This document shows positions 1 to 8,783 of a stretch of 64,000 nucleotides of DNA, piece after piece. Made by a program: the position numbers and the translations under genes. Source of the stretch: Halorientalis sp. IM1011 (lineage in GTDB: Archaea; Halobacteriota; Halobacteria; Halobacteriales; Haloarculaceae); NCBI RefSeq assembly GCF_001989615.1, contig NZ_CP019067.1, positions 2,790,001 to 2,854,000 of the forward strand, read 5' to 3'. Each line of letters starts with the position of its first letter. Within the stretch, counting starts at the first letter, position 1. The notes beneath the pieces are model-generated. The model ran no database searches, was not told the origin of the DNA, and saw only the letters and a list, made by a program, of their open reading frames with translations.

Positions 1-590
1 CGTGCCGTACAGGTCGCCCGGCCGTGACTGATCAGCAGGTGAGTGTAGTCCTGCCACTCCGATTCGGGAACGACCGGCATGAGGTCCTGTTCGATCGCTT
101 CCGGACGCTCCTCTTCGGTGATCCCGAGTCGGCGGCTCAGCCGCTGGACGTGCGTGTCGACGACGATTCCCTCCACGACCTCGTGGCCGTGCTGGAGCAC
201 CACGTTGGCCGTCTTCCGGCCGACCCCCTGGAGGTCGGTCAACTCGGACATCGTGTCGGGAACCTCTTCGTCGTGTTCCTCGACGATAGTCTGGCAGGCG
301 CTCGTGATGTACCCCGCCTTGTTGTTGTAGTAGGTGATCGAGTTCAGGTCCTCGGCGAGCTCCGCCTCGTCGACCTCGGCGTAGTCCTCGGCGGACTCGT
401 ACTTCTCGAAGAGGTGTTCGGTCTCCTTGTTGACCCGCTCGTCGGTGCACTGCGCCGAGAGGATCACGGCGATCAGTAGTTCCAGCCGGTTCGAGAAGTT
501 CAGCGAGATGGTCGTGTCGGGGAACTCCCCGTGGAGGCGGTCGATGACTTCCTGTGTCTGTTCCTCGCGCGAGGAAAGCGGCGTGCCCAT
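1..590 (-). CDS. nth: Endonuclease III (Nth), C-terminus cut by window edge
   Basis: DNA glycosylase/AP lyase of base-excision repair that removes oxidised pyrimidines. About 196 codons are visible from an ATG at 590. The helix-hairpin-helix LQGVGRKTANVVL lies near residues 120-132 and carries the catalytic Lys (about K126). The catalytic Asp is in VVDTHVQRLSRRLG (about D145). The helical core LIAVILSAQCTDERVN (about 39-54) is typical. The end of the visible part (SHGRATCTA) is where the C-terminal 4Fe-4S cysteine loop should begin, so most of that loop lies outside the window. It is divergent from the kinase gene at 831, with 240 bases between them that hold both promoters. Confidence 0.93.
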   Translation of the reverse strand, partial: MGTPLSSREEQTQEVIDRLHGEFPDTTISLNFSNRLELLIAVILSAQCTDERVNKETEHLFEKYESAEDYAEVDEAELAEDLNSITYYNNKAGYITSACQTIVEEHDEEVPDTMSELTDLQGVGRKTANVVLQHGHEVVEGIVVDTHVQRLSRRLGITEEERPEAIEQDLMPVVPESEWQDYTHLLISHGRATCTA

Positions 591-830
591 ATCGAGGCCA
601 GCGGACTCCGCGGACTTTGCCGTTCCGTTTGGGGCGAACAGGCGACACGCGACCGTGGTATTCGCGAAGCGATGTGTCGCGCTCCCGCGGGACGCTCCGC
701 GTCGGTTCGTCAGGTCACGGCCCGCGGTGGTCCCGTTTCGGTACGAAAGGGTACGGGCGAAAAAGCGCTCGCCGGTAGGGCCGAACCGCCGGCCGAAAGG
801 CTATACCTGTGGCCCCACTCGGTTCGGTCG

Positions 831-1628
831 ATGGCGATCCGTCGACTGCTCAGAGGGGATCTCTCGGATGCGGCAGTCGAATCGGTCGTCGAGGCGGTCG
901 CCGAACGGTACGGGTTACCGGCCGACCGCGTGACCTTTCTGGAGGCCGACAACTGGCTGTCGACCCCGCTGGTGATCGACGACGAGGTGTTCGTGAAGGT
1001 CATCACCGACCGGCACACGCTCGTCCACGCACTCCTGACGGCGGGGCGGAACCTCGGCGCGTTCTCCAGCGGTACCGAGGGGTTTTTCGGTCACTTCGAC
1101 TCGCCGGTCGAGATGGCCGAACACGAACTCGCCGCGACCCGACGGATTCGCGAACTCGGGCTCGACGCCCCGGAACCCATCGAGGCGTTCGAGGTCGACG
1201 GGCTCGGCGTCCTCGTCCTGGAGTATCTGCCCGAGTTTCGAACGCTCGACGTACTGGATGCCGCGGCCGTCCGGGACCACGCCCCGGGGCTGTTCGGGGC
1301 GCTGTCGACCATGCACGCCGACGGGCTGGTCCACGGCGACCTCCGTGCCGAGAACGTCCTCGTGGCCGACGGTGACCTCTACTTCATCGACGCGACGAAC
1401 GTCCGCGGGGACGGCCTCGACGACGCGCAGGCCTACGACGTGGCCTGTGCCCTGGGGGCGCTGGCTCCCGAGATCGGAGCACAGGCGACGGTCACGGCGG
1501 CGCTGACCGCGTACTCGCCCGCGGAACTGCTCGACGCGCGGGCGTTTCTGGACTTCGTCAACATCCGTCCGGATCACAGTTTCGACGCGGCAGCGGTCAA
1601 AGGTGAGATCGAGAAAGTGGCGACTTGA
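831..1628 (+). CDS. RIO/Kdo-type small kinase-like protein
   Basis: 265 aa protein-kinase-fold protein, probably RIO1-like. Visible motifs are an ATP-binding Lys in VFVKV (about K56), the catalytic loop HGDLRAEN (H168, D170, N175) and the metal-binding segment YFIDATN (D187). It is much shorter than eukaryotic-type kinases, which fits archaeal RIO or Kdo/APH-like kinases. The frame stays open for 100 codons upstream, but the ATG at 831 opens the conserved-looking N-terminus and follows a TATA-like ctatacc by about 25 bases, so I take 831 as the start. The substrate is unknown. An aminoglycoside-phosphotransferase-like small-molecule kinase is the alternative. Confidence 0.75.
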   Translation: MAIRRLLRGDLSDAAVESVVEAVAERYGLPADRVTFLEADNWLSTPLVIDDEVFVKVITDRHTLVHALLTAGRNLGAFSSGTEGFFGHFDSPVEMAEHELAATRRIRELGLDAPEPIEAFEVDGLGVLVLEYLPEFRTLDVLDAAAVRDHAPGLFGALSTMHADGLVHGDLRAENVLVADGDLYFIDATNVRGDGLDDAQAYDVACALGALAPEIGAQATVTAALTAYSPAELLDARAFLDFVNIRPDHSFDAAAVKGEIEKVAT

Positions 1629-1720
1629 CGGCTCTCGACACTGTTTCATCCAGTTCGACCATGTTACAATCGTTAAGCGGCGGATAGCTATCACCGTGGC
1701 ATCGATAGGTGAGACTGCCG

Positions 1721-2167
1721 ATGACTCGACTCACTCGAAGACGACTTTTGGGCGCGACAGCTTCGGCTACAGCCGCGGTCGCACTCGCTGGCTGTGCCGG
1801 TCCTGAAGGAGACAACGAGACCAGTCCCGAGGGCGAAGGGGGCGAATCACCCGGCGGTGGGGGCCTCGGCGGCACGCCCGAGGAAGATGGCGGTACCTCG
1901 CCCGAGGATGGCGGTCTCGGCGGCACGCCCGAGGAAGATGGCGGTACTTCACCCGAGGATGGCGGTCTCGGCGGTACGGTCGAGGACGAGGGCGGCACCT
2001 CGCCCGAGGACGGCATGGAGACGACCACGGAGGACGGCATGATGTCGCCCACCGAAAACGAGACGTCGCCCGAGGGCGGCGTGGCTCCCGAGAACGGAAC
2101 GGAGACGGAAACTCCCATGATGCCCGAAAACGAGACCACGACGACCGACGACGGTGGGTTCCTCTGA
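1721..2167 (+). CDS. Repeat-bearing Tat lipoprotein, acidic and low-complexity
   Basis: 148 aa. The N-terminus has a twin-arginine signal (TRRRLLGA) followed by a lipobox-like LAGC, so it is probably exported folded and lipid-anchored at the outer membrane face. The mature part is almost entirely Gly/Glu/Asp/Thr/Pro, with three tandem copies of a 17-residue unit and then degenerate TSPE/TED repeats. No enzymatic domain is visible. An in-frame GTG lies at 1709, but ggtgag at 1709-1714 is well placed as a ribosome-binding site for the ATG at 1721. It may be a surface spacer or structural lipoprotein; the function is unknown. Confidence 0.7.
   Translation: MTRLTRRRLLGATASATAAVALAGCAGPEGDNETSPEGEGGESPGGGGLGGTPEEDGGTSPEDGGLGGTPEEDGGTSPEDGGLGGTVEDEGGTSPEDGMETTTEDGMMSPTENETSPEGGVAPENGTETETPMMPENETTTTDDGGFL
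1859..2011 (+). repeat. Three tandem 51-bp coding repeats
   Basis: Units at 1859-1909, 1910-1960 and 1961-2011 encode GGLGGTPEEDGGTSPED-type 17-mers inside the lipoprotein gene. Units 1 and 2 are almost identical in DNA, and unit 3 has diverged (GGTVEDEGG). Because 51 is divisible by 3, copy-number change would alter protein length without a frameshift. Confidence 0.85.
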
Positions 2168-2205
2168 CCTGACCTCGGGCTGGGCGACCCACGAACGGGG
2201 ATGGC

Positions 2206-2212
2206 TTTTTAT
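2206..2212 (+). promoter_or_regulatory. TATA box of the aldehyde dehydrogenase gene
   Basis: TTTTTAT centred about 33 bases before the ATG at 2242. This predicts a transcript with a very short leader. Confidence 0.5.
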
Positions 2213-2241
2213 CCTCGCCGGTGCAATTTTTGCCGGAGAAT

Positions 2242-3765
2242 ATGAGCCAGCAAGTCGAGGGTCCGGCAGGCCACTACGTCGACGGCGAGTGGATCGGCGG
2301 CGGTGAGACGTTCGAGAGCGTCGATCCAGCGACCGGCGAGGGGCTCGGCGAGTTCCACCGGGGGACGCCCGCCGAGGTCGAGCGTGCGGTAACGGCCGCC
2401 GCTGAGGCGTATCCGGCGTGGCGCGACCTCTCGTATATCGACCGTGCCGAACACCTCTGGGAGGTGTTCCACGAACTCAGGGACCGCCACCAGGAACTGG
2501 GCGAGATCGTCACACGGGAGTGCGGCAAAGAGATCAGCGAGGGGAAGGCAGACGTAACCGAGGCCTGGCACATGGTCGAGTGGGCGGCCGGCAACGCCCG
2601 CCACCCCCACGGTGACGTGGTGCCGAGCGAAGTCGCGAGCAAGGACTCGTACATGCGCCGTCGGCCCCGCGGCGTCGTCGGCTGTATCACCCCGTGGAAC
2701 TTCCCCGTCGCCATCCCCTTCTGGCACATGGCCGTCGCCCTCGTCGAGGGCAACACGGTCGTCTGGAAGCCCGCCGAACAGACGCCGTGGTGCGGGCAGG
2801 TCGTCGCCGAGATGCTCGACGACGCCGGGGTCCCCGACGGCGTGTTCAACATGGTGCAGGGCTTCGGCGAGGCCGGCAACGCCATCGTCGAGGACGACCG
2901 CGTCGACACCGTCCTCTTCACCGGCTCCGCCGAGGTCGGCCACTCCATCGCCGACACACTCGGCGGCGAACCGGGCCGGGAGGTCGCCCTGGAGATGGGC
3001 GGGAAAAACGCCATCGTGATCACCGAACAGGCGGATCTCGACGTGGCCGTCCACTCGGCGGTCATGTCGGCGTTCAAGACCACCGGCCAGCGGTGTGTCT
3101 CGGCCGAGCGACTGATCGTCCACGAGGACGTCTACGACGAGTTCAAATCGCGGTTCGTCGACCTCGCCGAGGACGTGGCGGTCGGTGACCCGCTGGACGA
3201 GTCGACGTTCATGGGCCCGGTCGTCGACGAAGGGCAGGTCGAGAAGTTCCACGAGTACAACGCCCTCGCGCGTGAGGAAGGCGTCGACGTGCTGATCGAC
3301 CGCGCCGAACTGGCCGACGAGGAGATCCCTGCCGGGCGAGAAGACGGCTACTGGGTCGGCCCTTTCGTCTACGAGACCGAGTACGACCCGGAGATGCGCG
3401 TCCTGCAGGAGGAGGTGTTCGGGCCACACGTCGCCCTGATCCCCTACAGCGGCGGGATCGAGCGCGCTGTCGAGATCCACGACGACGTGCCCTACGGACT
3501 GGCGGGTGCGATCATCTCGGAGGACTATCGCCAGCTCAACTACTACCGCGACCACGCGGAAGTGGGGCTGGCCTACGCCAACCTCCCCTGTATCGGCGCG
3601 GAGGTCCAGTTGCCCTTCGGCGGCGTCAAGAAGTCCGGGAAGGGCGCACCGAGCGCCCGCGAGGTGATCGAGGCGGTCACGGAGCGGACGGCGTGGACGC
3701 TCAACAACTCGAGAGACATCGAGATGGCCCAGGGGCTGTCGGCGGACATCACGACGGAGGAGTGA
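2242..3765 (+). CDS. NAD(P)-dependent aldehyde dehydrogenase
   Basis: 507 aa, the normal length for the ALDH superfamily, oxidising an aldehyde to a carboxylate in the cytoplasm. Key motifs are PWNFPV (N153), FTGSAEVG (coenzyme-binding region), LEMGGK with the general base E251, and TGQRCVSAER with the nucleophile C285. The C-terminal EVFGPHVALIPY and LPFGGVKKSG are also typical. An in-frame GTG lies at 2221, but MSQQ at 2242 fits the TATA spacing and the usual N-terminus. The substrate is not predictable; semialdehyde or alpha-ketoglutaric-semialdehyde dehydrogenases are possible. It appears to be a single-gene unit. Confidence 0.92.
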   Translation: MSQQVEGPAGHYVDGEWIGGGETFESVDPATGEGLGEFHRGTPAEVERAVTAAAEAYPAWRDLSYIDRAEHLWEVFHELRDRHQELGEIVTRECGKEISEGKADVTEAWHMVEWAAGNARHPHGDVVPSEVASKDSYMRRRPRGVVGCITPWNFPVAIPFWHMAVALVEGNTVVWKPAEQTPWCGQVVAEMLDDAGVPDGVFNMVQGFGEAGNAIVEDDRVDTVLFTGSAEVGHSIADTLGGEPGREVALEMGGKNAIVITEQADLDVAVHSAVMSAFKTTGQRCVSAERLIVHEDVYDEFKSRFVDLAEDVAVGDPLDESTFMGPVVDEGQVEKFHEYNALAREEGVDVLIDRAELADEEIPAGREDGYWVGPFVYETEYDPEMRVLQEEVFGPHVALIPYSGGIERAVEIHDDVPYGLAGAIISEDYRQLNYYRDHAEVGLAYANLPCIGAEVQLPFGGVKKSGKGAPSAREVIEAVTERTAWTLNNSRDIEMAQGLSADITTEE

Positions 3766-3776
3766 TCGCGTCGAAA

Positions 3777-3812
3777 CCGGCTCCAGCCGGCCGGCGTCCC
3801 GGCCGGAGTCGG
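3777..3812 (+). terminator. GC-rich imperfect hairpin after the ALDH gene
   Basis: The 14-base arms at 3777-3790 and 3799-3812 pair at 12 positions around an 8-base loop, 11 bases after the ALDH stop. There is no T-run directly after it, so the terminator role is tentative. Confidence 0.35.
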
Positions 3813-4043
3813 TCTCGCCGACGGACGAGGTGGTCGGCGTCTCTCGACGCCGCCGGACGGACCGAGTGGCGGTGGCCGAGCAGCGAGGCGGGCGCGATTT
3901 GGTTTGCCGGTCTGACGTGAAAAGCGCCGTACCGGCATCCCACGGTTTGGCTCCACCCTGCATAAATATTCGGACCGACCCGTCGCCGTTCGAAAGCGTC
4001 TCCCACCTCGTGACCCGTTCGGCGACGATGCGACGCTTACCTG

Positions 4044-5567
4044 TCAGCCCCCGTTAGTATCGCCGACCCGCTCGTACCGGACGACCGTGATGCCGCCGTG
4101 GTACGTCCGGGTGTCCACGGGGGTAAAGGACGCGTTCAGGCGGGTTCGGATCGCTCTCTCGTGGGACGGCACCGTGTACGCGAACACGGCCCAGACGGTG
4201 TCGTGCTCCGCCGTCAGGTTCCCCACACGCGCCGGATCGATCCCGTCCGGGATTCCCGTGACCGGGACCCCGGAACGGGAGAAGTAGTAGTCGAACGCCG
4301 TCTTCGTCTGAACGAATCCGGGATGGTAGTTCGTGACGAGCACGCGGTCACCCGCTGTCGCCTCGGACTCGACGTGTGCGGCGGCCTCGTCCCACTGTCC
4401 GTTCTGGTCGGTCGCGTAGTAGCCCGGCAGGGAGCCGACCATCAGGACGAGGAGGACGGCCGCGACGACGAGTGTCCGCCGATCCGAGCCGAGCCCGTCG
4501 ATGGCGGCCCCGACCAGCACGAACAGCGGCAGCGAGGCCACGATGGTGTACCGGATCACGTACAGCGGCACGACGACCTTCGAGACGACGAACAGGAGGC
4601 CGAGGGGGACGACGGCCCACAGGCCGAGCAGGTACGTCCGACCGTCGACCGAGTCGGTCAACCGCGACAACAGCCCGTCGGTCGGCTCGGTCCCCTTCGT
4701 CACGACGCCGAACCCGTACACGGCGGCGACGCCGACGGCGAGGACCACCCAGGGGCCGACGCTCGGCCCCGGCAGTGCACCGAACCCGAAGTACCGGGTT
4801 ATCGTCTGTCTGAACACGGCCAGCGACGGCTCGGGGATCCACCCGAGTCTGGCAGGTGGGCCACCGCTGGAGACCGACAGCACGCGCGAGAGCAACACGT
4901 ACGCCCACGGGGCCGTCAGTGCCGCGACCGCGCCCTGGAGGACGGCCCACCGTCGCCACGATATCGTCTCGTCGACCCGATCCACGAACGGAGTCGTCCC
5001 GACGTAGAGGTTCTGGACGACGAGGACGAACAGCCCGAAGACGTGCGTGTAGATGGACAGGGCCGTCGCCACGACGTACCCGACGTGGTCGCGGGTCGTA
5101 CCGCCATCGCGGAACCGAACGAACGCCAGAAAGGACACTGCGCCGAGAAACGACAGGAGTGCGTACATCCGGACGCTCTGAGAGTGGCTTATGTGGAACC
5201 GCGAGACGGCGACCAGCCCGCCCCCGAGGAGCCCGGCCCGGTGTGAGTAGAGCTCTCGGCCCACGGCGTACGTGACGGCGACCGTCCCGACCCCGAACAG
5301 GACCGACGGGAGCCGTAACCCGAAGACGGACGTGCCCGTGAGCCCCGTCCAGAGCTTCATGAACGGGTAGTACAGCGGCGGATGCGTCTCGGTGATCGGC
5401 ACCTCGAACAGGAGTTCTCTGTAACTGAAACTCCGCACGTAGTACAGCGTCGCGGCCTCGTCGGTCCAGAGGCTCTCCGAGGTCAGGAACGCGACCCTGA
5501 GCGCCGCGGCGAGCACGAGGAGTCCCGAAACACCCAGCAGCTCCACCCGGCGCTCTCGAAGGTCCAT
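4044..5567 (-). CDS. GT-C fold membrane glycosyltransferase (GT39/PMT-like)
   Basis: 507 aa polytopic protein with about ten hydrophobic segments. The N-terminal helix is followed by an outward loop with LWTDEAATLYY (D36, E37), the acidic pair used by GT-C enzymes that take lipid-linked sugars. ETHPPLYYPFMKLW and RLPSVLFGVG follow, the usual signature of the dolichyl-phosphate-mannose/ArnT-like superfamily. It likely transfers a sugar from a polyprenyl-phosphate donor on the outer face of the membrane. Donor and acceptor cannot be told. It stands alone on this strand, 85 bases upstream of the nitrilase stop. Confidence 0.8.
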   Translation of the reverse strand: MDLRERRVELLGVSGLLVLAAALRVAFLTSESLWTDEAATLYYVRSFSYRELLFEVPITETHPPLYYPFMKLWTGLTGTSVFGLRLPSVLFGVGTVAVTYAVGRELYSHRAGLLGGGLVAVSRFHISHSQSVRMYALLSFLGAVSFLAFVRFRDGGTTRDHVGYVVATALSIYTHVFGLFVLVVQNLYVGTTPFVDRVDETISWRRWAVLQGAVAALTAPWAYVLLSRVLSVSSGGPPARLGWIPEPSLAVFRQTITRYFGFGALPGPSVGPWVVLAVGVAAVYGFGVVTKGTEPTDGLLSRLTDSVDGRTYLLGLWAVVPLGLLFVVSKVVVPLYVIRYTIVASLPLFVLVGAAIDGLGSDRRTLVVAAVLLVLMVGSLPGYYATDQNGQWDEAAAHVESEATAGDRVLVTNYHPGFVQTKTAFDYYFSRSGVPVTGIPDGIDPARVGNLTAEHDTVWAVFAYTVPSHERAIRTRLNASFTPVDTRTYHGGITVVRYERVGDTNGG

Positions 5568-5652
5568 TTGTCGGCGAAACTTCCTACCGAAAGAAAACCG
5601 TTGTGTTTTCCGATCAGTGACAGGAATACGGCGACGGCGACACGGTAAACGG

Positions 5653-6474
5653 TCAGTGGTCGCCGTGTCGCCGGTCGGCCAGCGCGGGGAACTCCTCGCG
5701 GACCGACGCGACCCGCTCCGGGTCGAGGTCGGCCGTCACCAGCGTCGGGTCGTCGTCGGAACTCGCCAGCACCGTGCCCCACGGGTCGTAGACGGTCGAG
5801 CGACCCAGTAACTCGGCGTCCTCGAAGGTACCGGTGCCGTTGACCGCCGCGACGTAGGCGAGGTTCTCGACGGCCCGTGACCGCGGGAGCAACTCCCAGT
5901 GCTCGACGCGCGGGTACGGCCACGCGCTCGGGACGAGCACGAGCGTCGCCCCGTCGTCGACGAGGTCCCGATAGAGTTCCGGAAAGCGCAGATCGTAACA
6001 GGTCGTGATCCCGACGCCGAACCCCTCGAAGTCGACGACCGGCGTGCGCTCGCCGGCCACGAGCAGGTCCGACTCGGCCGAGTCGTAGCCGAACAGGTGG
6101 TGTTTCCGGTAGACCGCGCGGCGCTGCCCGTCGCGGTCGAAGAAGACGGCGGTGTTGGCCAGGCCCTCCTCGGCGGGCACCGGAAGGTCGGTCTCGGCGG
6201 CCGTCGCCGCCAGATCCTCCACGACCGTGCCAGCCAACACGGCGATCCCGTACTCGCGGGCGGCCGCCGCCAGCCGCCGATGGGTCTCGCCGCCGATCGG
6301 TTCGGCGACCCGGGCGTACAGGTCGAACGCGAAGTAGCCCACGTCGAACAGTTCGGGCAGGGCGACCAGATCCGCGCCGGAGTCTGCGGCCCGCTCGACG
6401 GCGGCGACCGCGCGGTCGACGTTGCCGGTCACCTCGCCGGGCTCGACGGCGATCTGGGCCAGCGCGACCTTCAC
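5653..6474 (-). CDS. Carbon-nitrogen hydrolase (nitrilase superfamily)
   Basis: 273 aa. The complete Glu-Lys-Cys triad is visible: E41 in VALPELFDVGYF, K124 in YRKHHLFGYD, and C159 in GITTCYDLRFPELYR. Length and motifs match omega-amidase/N-carbamoyl hydrolase type enzymes that cleave non-peptide C-N bonds. The ATG overlaps the stop of the upstream SRPBCC gene (6471-6474), so the two are probably co-transcribed. The substrate is unknown. Confidence 0.9.
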   Translation of the reverse strand: MKVALAQIAVEPGEVTGNVDRAVAAVERAADSGADLVALPELFDVGYFAFDLYARVAEPIGGETHRRLAAAAREYGIAVLAGTVVEDLAATAAETDLPVPAEEGLANTAVFFDRDGQRRAVYRKHHLFGYDSAESDLLVAGERTPVVDFEGFGVGITTCYDLRFPELYRDLVDDGATLVLVPSAWPYPRVEHWELLPRSRAVENLAYVAAVNGTGTFEDAELLGRSTVYDPWGTVLASSDDDPTLVTADLDPERVASVREEFPALADRRHGDH

Positions 6475-6899
6475 GCTTCGATCCCCAGATCCTCACGGAT
6501 CGCGGCCTCGATGTTGCGGAGCTGTTCGTCCATGTGGCGCTTGAAGTACCGCTCGACGCCGGGCAGTTTGCCGTCGACGGTGAAGCGATTGATCACGCGG
6601 GTCCCTCCGTCAACGTCTTCGAGTTCGTGCTCGCCGACGACGCGCATCACCTTCGACCGGCCGACGAACTCGACGTAGCGTGGCGGGTCGAACTCGGTCT
6701 CTTCTGTTTCGATGGCGATGCGTCTGTTGACGACGGGAATCGGGAGTTCGACGAACCACGTCGCGGTGTGTTCGCCGGTCTTCTCGAAGTCGTCGACGAC
6801 GCTTATGGGACGGGCCCGTTTCTCCGGGTCTGCGATGAACGACCACACCTGTTCCCGTTGGGCGGGCAACTCGAACGTCCGCTCGACCCGGACGGTCAT
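6471..6899 (-). CDS. SRPBCC (START-like/CoxG-like) ligand-binding protein
   Basis: 142 aa. The opening segment VRVERTFELPAQREQVW followed by FIADPEKRARPI is the usual N-terminal strand and helices of polyketide-cyclase/START-like small proteins, which form a hydrophobic pocket. EVTFxP-like strands and a C-terminal long helix (YFKRHMDEQLRNIEAAI) complete the fold. It overlaps the nitrilase gene by 4 bases. The ligand is unknown. It could bind a lipid or act as an assembly factor. Confidence 0.75.
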   Translation of the reverse strand: MTVRVERTFELPAQREQVWSFIADPEKRARPISVVDDFEKTGEHTATWFVELPIPVVNRRIAIETEETEFDPPRYVEFVGRSKVMRVVGEHELEDVDGGTRVINRFTVDGKLPGVERYFKRHMDEQLRNIEAAIREDLGIEA

Positions 6900-6948
6900 A
6901 GACTGTCTTCGGGCCGCCGGTCAAAAAAGCGTCCGACTCTGTCGGGAC

Positions 6949-7173
6949 TCAACTTCGGGTGACTCGCCAGGTCGTCGAGCGCGCCCGTCCCCACTTCTCG
7001 ATGTCCACGTCGTCGGACTTCTCGGCCAGTCGCGGGAGGCGCGCACCGACCTGCTTCGCCGACAGACCGATGTGCTCGGCGATGTTTTTGGCCCGGACGT
7101 AGGCTTCGTCCCCGCCGACCTGGTCGCGCAGGTGCTCCAGGATACGCCGTTCCTCTTCACTGAAATCGGCCAT
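6949..7173 (-). CDS. Small winged-helix-like protein (DUF7123-like)
   Basis: 74 aa. The segment AKNIAEHIGLSAKQVGARLPRL looks like a helix-turn-helix, and the C-terminus WGRARSTTWRV like the wing strand of a small winged-helix domain. I recognise it as a common short haloarchaeal family, probably DUF7123; the family number is from memory. It may be a DNA-binding regulator. No partner is obvious. It is separate from the small membrane protein gene at 7228-7413. Confidence 0.7.
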   Translation of the reverse strand: MADFSEEERRILEHLRDQVGGDEAYVRAKNIAEHIGLSAKQVGARLPRLAEKSDDVDIEKWGRARSTTWRVTRS

Positions 7174-7227
7174 ACAGGTAGTAGGCGGTCCAGACGTTTT
7201 AAGCTCTCGTTTTGCCGAAACGCCTGC

Positions 7228-7413
7228 CTACGAGAAGACGTGGATCGCGGCGATAGCCAGCGATCCGAACACGATCGCGAGCGCGAAGCCCCAGCCCGCC
7301 AGCAGCTGTTGTGCGGCCGCGACGTACATCACGACTGCCCCCGCGACGCCGAGCGCCCCGAAGAGCAGTCCGAGGCCGATCGCCATGTCCGACTGCAGTG
7401 CGGTTTCTGCCAT
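7228..7413 (-). CDS. Small two-helix membrane protein
   Basis: 61 aa with two hydrophobic stretches (about residues 11-31 and 38-58) joined by a short QQLLAG turn. No charged active-site residues are visible. It is typical of the many short integral membrane proteins of haloarchaea, and its function is unknown. It has its own ATG at 7413 and is divergent from the LEA14-like gene. Confidence 0.6.
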   Translation of the reverse strand: MAETALQSDMAIGLGLLFGALGVAGAVVMYVAAAQQLLAGWGFALAIVFGSLAIAAIHVFS

Positions 7414-7523
7414 TGTCCGGCCTTCCGGTAGCGCGCACTTAGTTTATTCGAACGACCGCGCTGGCCGTCAGCGCCGCGTGCCTGCCAGAAGACATAACTG
7501 CCCCCTCCGACTGCACCCTCTCG

Positions 7524-8711
7524 ATGGATACCGAACGGGTTCAGTCGGCGTTTCTCGGAAGTAAGGCGCGCATAGCCGGGTCCGTCGGGGGCGGACTCGT
7601 CGTGCTCGTCGTCCTCGCCTTCCTGGTGGGTGTGATCGGCGTGCCGGGTGTCGGAGCCGTGGAGAACCGCTTTGCCGGTGTGAACAACTCGACGACCGTC
7701 GTCGAGACGGACATGACCGTCACCAACCCCAACCCGGTCGGGGTCTCGTTGTCGGACACCACGGTCAACTACACCGTCCGGATGAACGACGTGGCTATGG
7801 CCACCGGGTACAGGGAGGGGCTCTCGATCGGTCCCGGTAACTCGACGCTCCAGTTCAGGACGTACATGCGAAACGACCGCATCCCGCCGTGGTGGCACTC
7901 ACACATCGAGAACCGCGAGCGGACCAACGTCACGATCGACGCCGTGGTCCGGTCGGGACTGCTCGGCGGGCGGGAGTTCGCGGTCCCGCAGGAACGGACC
8001 ATCGAGACCGATCTGCTCGGCCAGTTCAACTCCTCTGAGACGCGGCCCATCGAGGCCGGCCGCTCGGTGCCGTCCGACCCGGTCCTGTTCGTCAACGAGA
8101 CCGCCGCTCACTGGGACCGGGAGGAACTGACCCAGGAACGGACTCCGATGGCGATGTCCTTCGAGGCGTACAACCCCAAACAGTACCCCTACGCGATCAC
8201 CGAACTCGGGTACAATATCACGATGAACGACGTGCAGGTCGGGCAGGGCAGCAGTCAGGAGGTGGCGACGGTCCTCCCGGGGACCAGCGAGACCATCAGC
8301 GCCGACCTCGCCATTCGGAACGGAAACCTCGACGACTGGTGGGTGACTCACCTCCGGAACGGACAGGTCACCGAACTCGAAATCGAGTTCTACGCCGTCG
8401 TCGACCCAGCCGAAGACGCCGTCGGTGGCGGCCTCGGTGGCACCGGCTCGTTCCAGATCCCGCTCGAACCACTCGACTACCGGACGACCATCGAGACCGA
8501 TATGTTCGGGACGAAAAACGAGACCGCGACCGGAACGGACTCCGGCGACGGTACCGAGGACGGACGGACCACGTCGACCGACACGGCCGACGGGACCGTG
8601 ACCGACGACACCGGCGGCAGCGACGGCACGAGCGGCGGTGACGACGGCGTTTCGACCGCGACGACCGATGGAAGCGGTTCCGGTACCGAGGACGGCGGTC
8701 TCCTCGGATGA
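7524..8711 (+). CDS. LEA14-like (WHy domain) membrane-anchored protein
   Basis: 395 aa. An N-terminal signal-anchor helix (about 20-42) is followed by two LEA14/WHy-type beta-sandwich domains. The first begins near TDMTVTNPNPVGVSLSDTTV and the second near MAMSFEAYNPKQYPYAIT. The NPN/NP motifs and the 'VNYTVRMNDV' type strands are characteristic. Both domains contain PPWW/DDWW-H segments before helix ENRE or LRNG. The C-terminus is a Thr/Asp/Gly-rich disordered tail ending EDGGLLG. It probably sits outside the membrane and may have a structural or stress role; the biochemical function is unknown. Confidence 0.75.
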   Translation: MDTERVQSAFLGSKARIAGSVGGGLVVLVVLAFLVGVIGVPGVGAVENRFAGVNNSTTVVETDMTVTNPNPVGVSLSDTTVNYTVRMNDVAMATGYREGLSIGPGNSTLQFRTYMRNDRIPPWWHSHIENRERTNVTIDAVVRSGLLGGREFAVPQERTIETDLLGQFNSSETRPIEAGRSVPSDPVLFVNETAAHWDREELTQERTPMAMSFEAYNPKQYPYAITELGYNITMNDVQVGQGSSQEVATVLPGTSETISADLAIRNGNLDDWWVTHLRNGQVTELEIEFYAVVDPAEDAVGGGLGGTGSFQIPLEPLDYRTTIETDMFGTKNETATGTDSGDGTEDGRTTSTDTADGTVTDDTGGSDGTSGGDDGVSTATTDGSGSGTEDGGLLG

Positions 8712-8720
8712 CTTAAAACA

Positions 8721-8751
8721 CCCTGTCATCCCGCGGACAGGGCTTTATAAG
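8721..8751 (+). promoter_or_regulatory. Hairpin abutting a TATA box upstream of the 8784 gene
   Basis: CCCTGTC (8721-8727) and GACAGGG (8736-8742) form a perfect 7-bp stem with an 8-base loop. Directly after it comes CTTTATAAG (8743-8751), a very good haloarchaeal TATA box. The hairpin could terminate the LEA14-like transcript or be an operator over the BRE region. Confidence 0.5.
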
Positions 8752-8783
8752 ATTGGGTGAAACGTGTGGTCGCATGACACGGA

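Noticed and set aside
531-830. 100-codon upstream extension of the RIO-like kinase frame
   Set aside because: It lies over the nth promoter and 5' end, is Arg-rich unlike haloarchaeal proteins, and the family-like N-terminus starts at 831.
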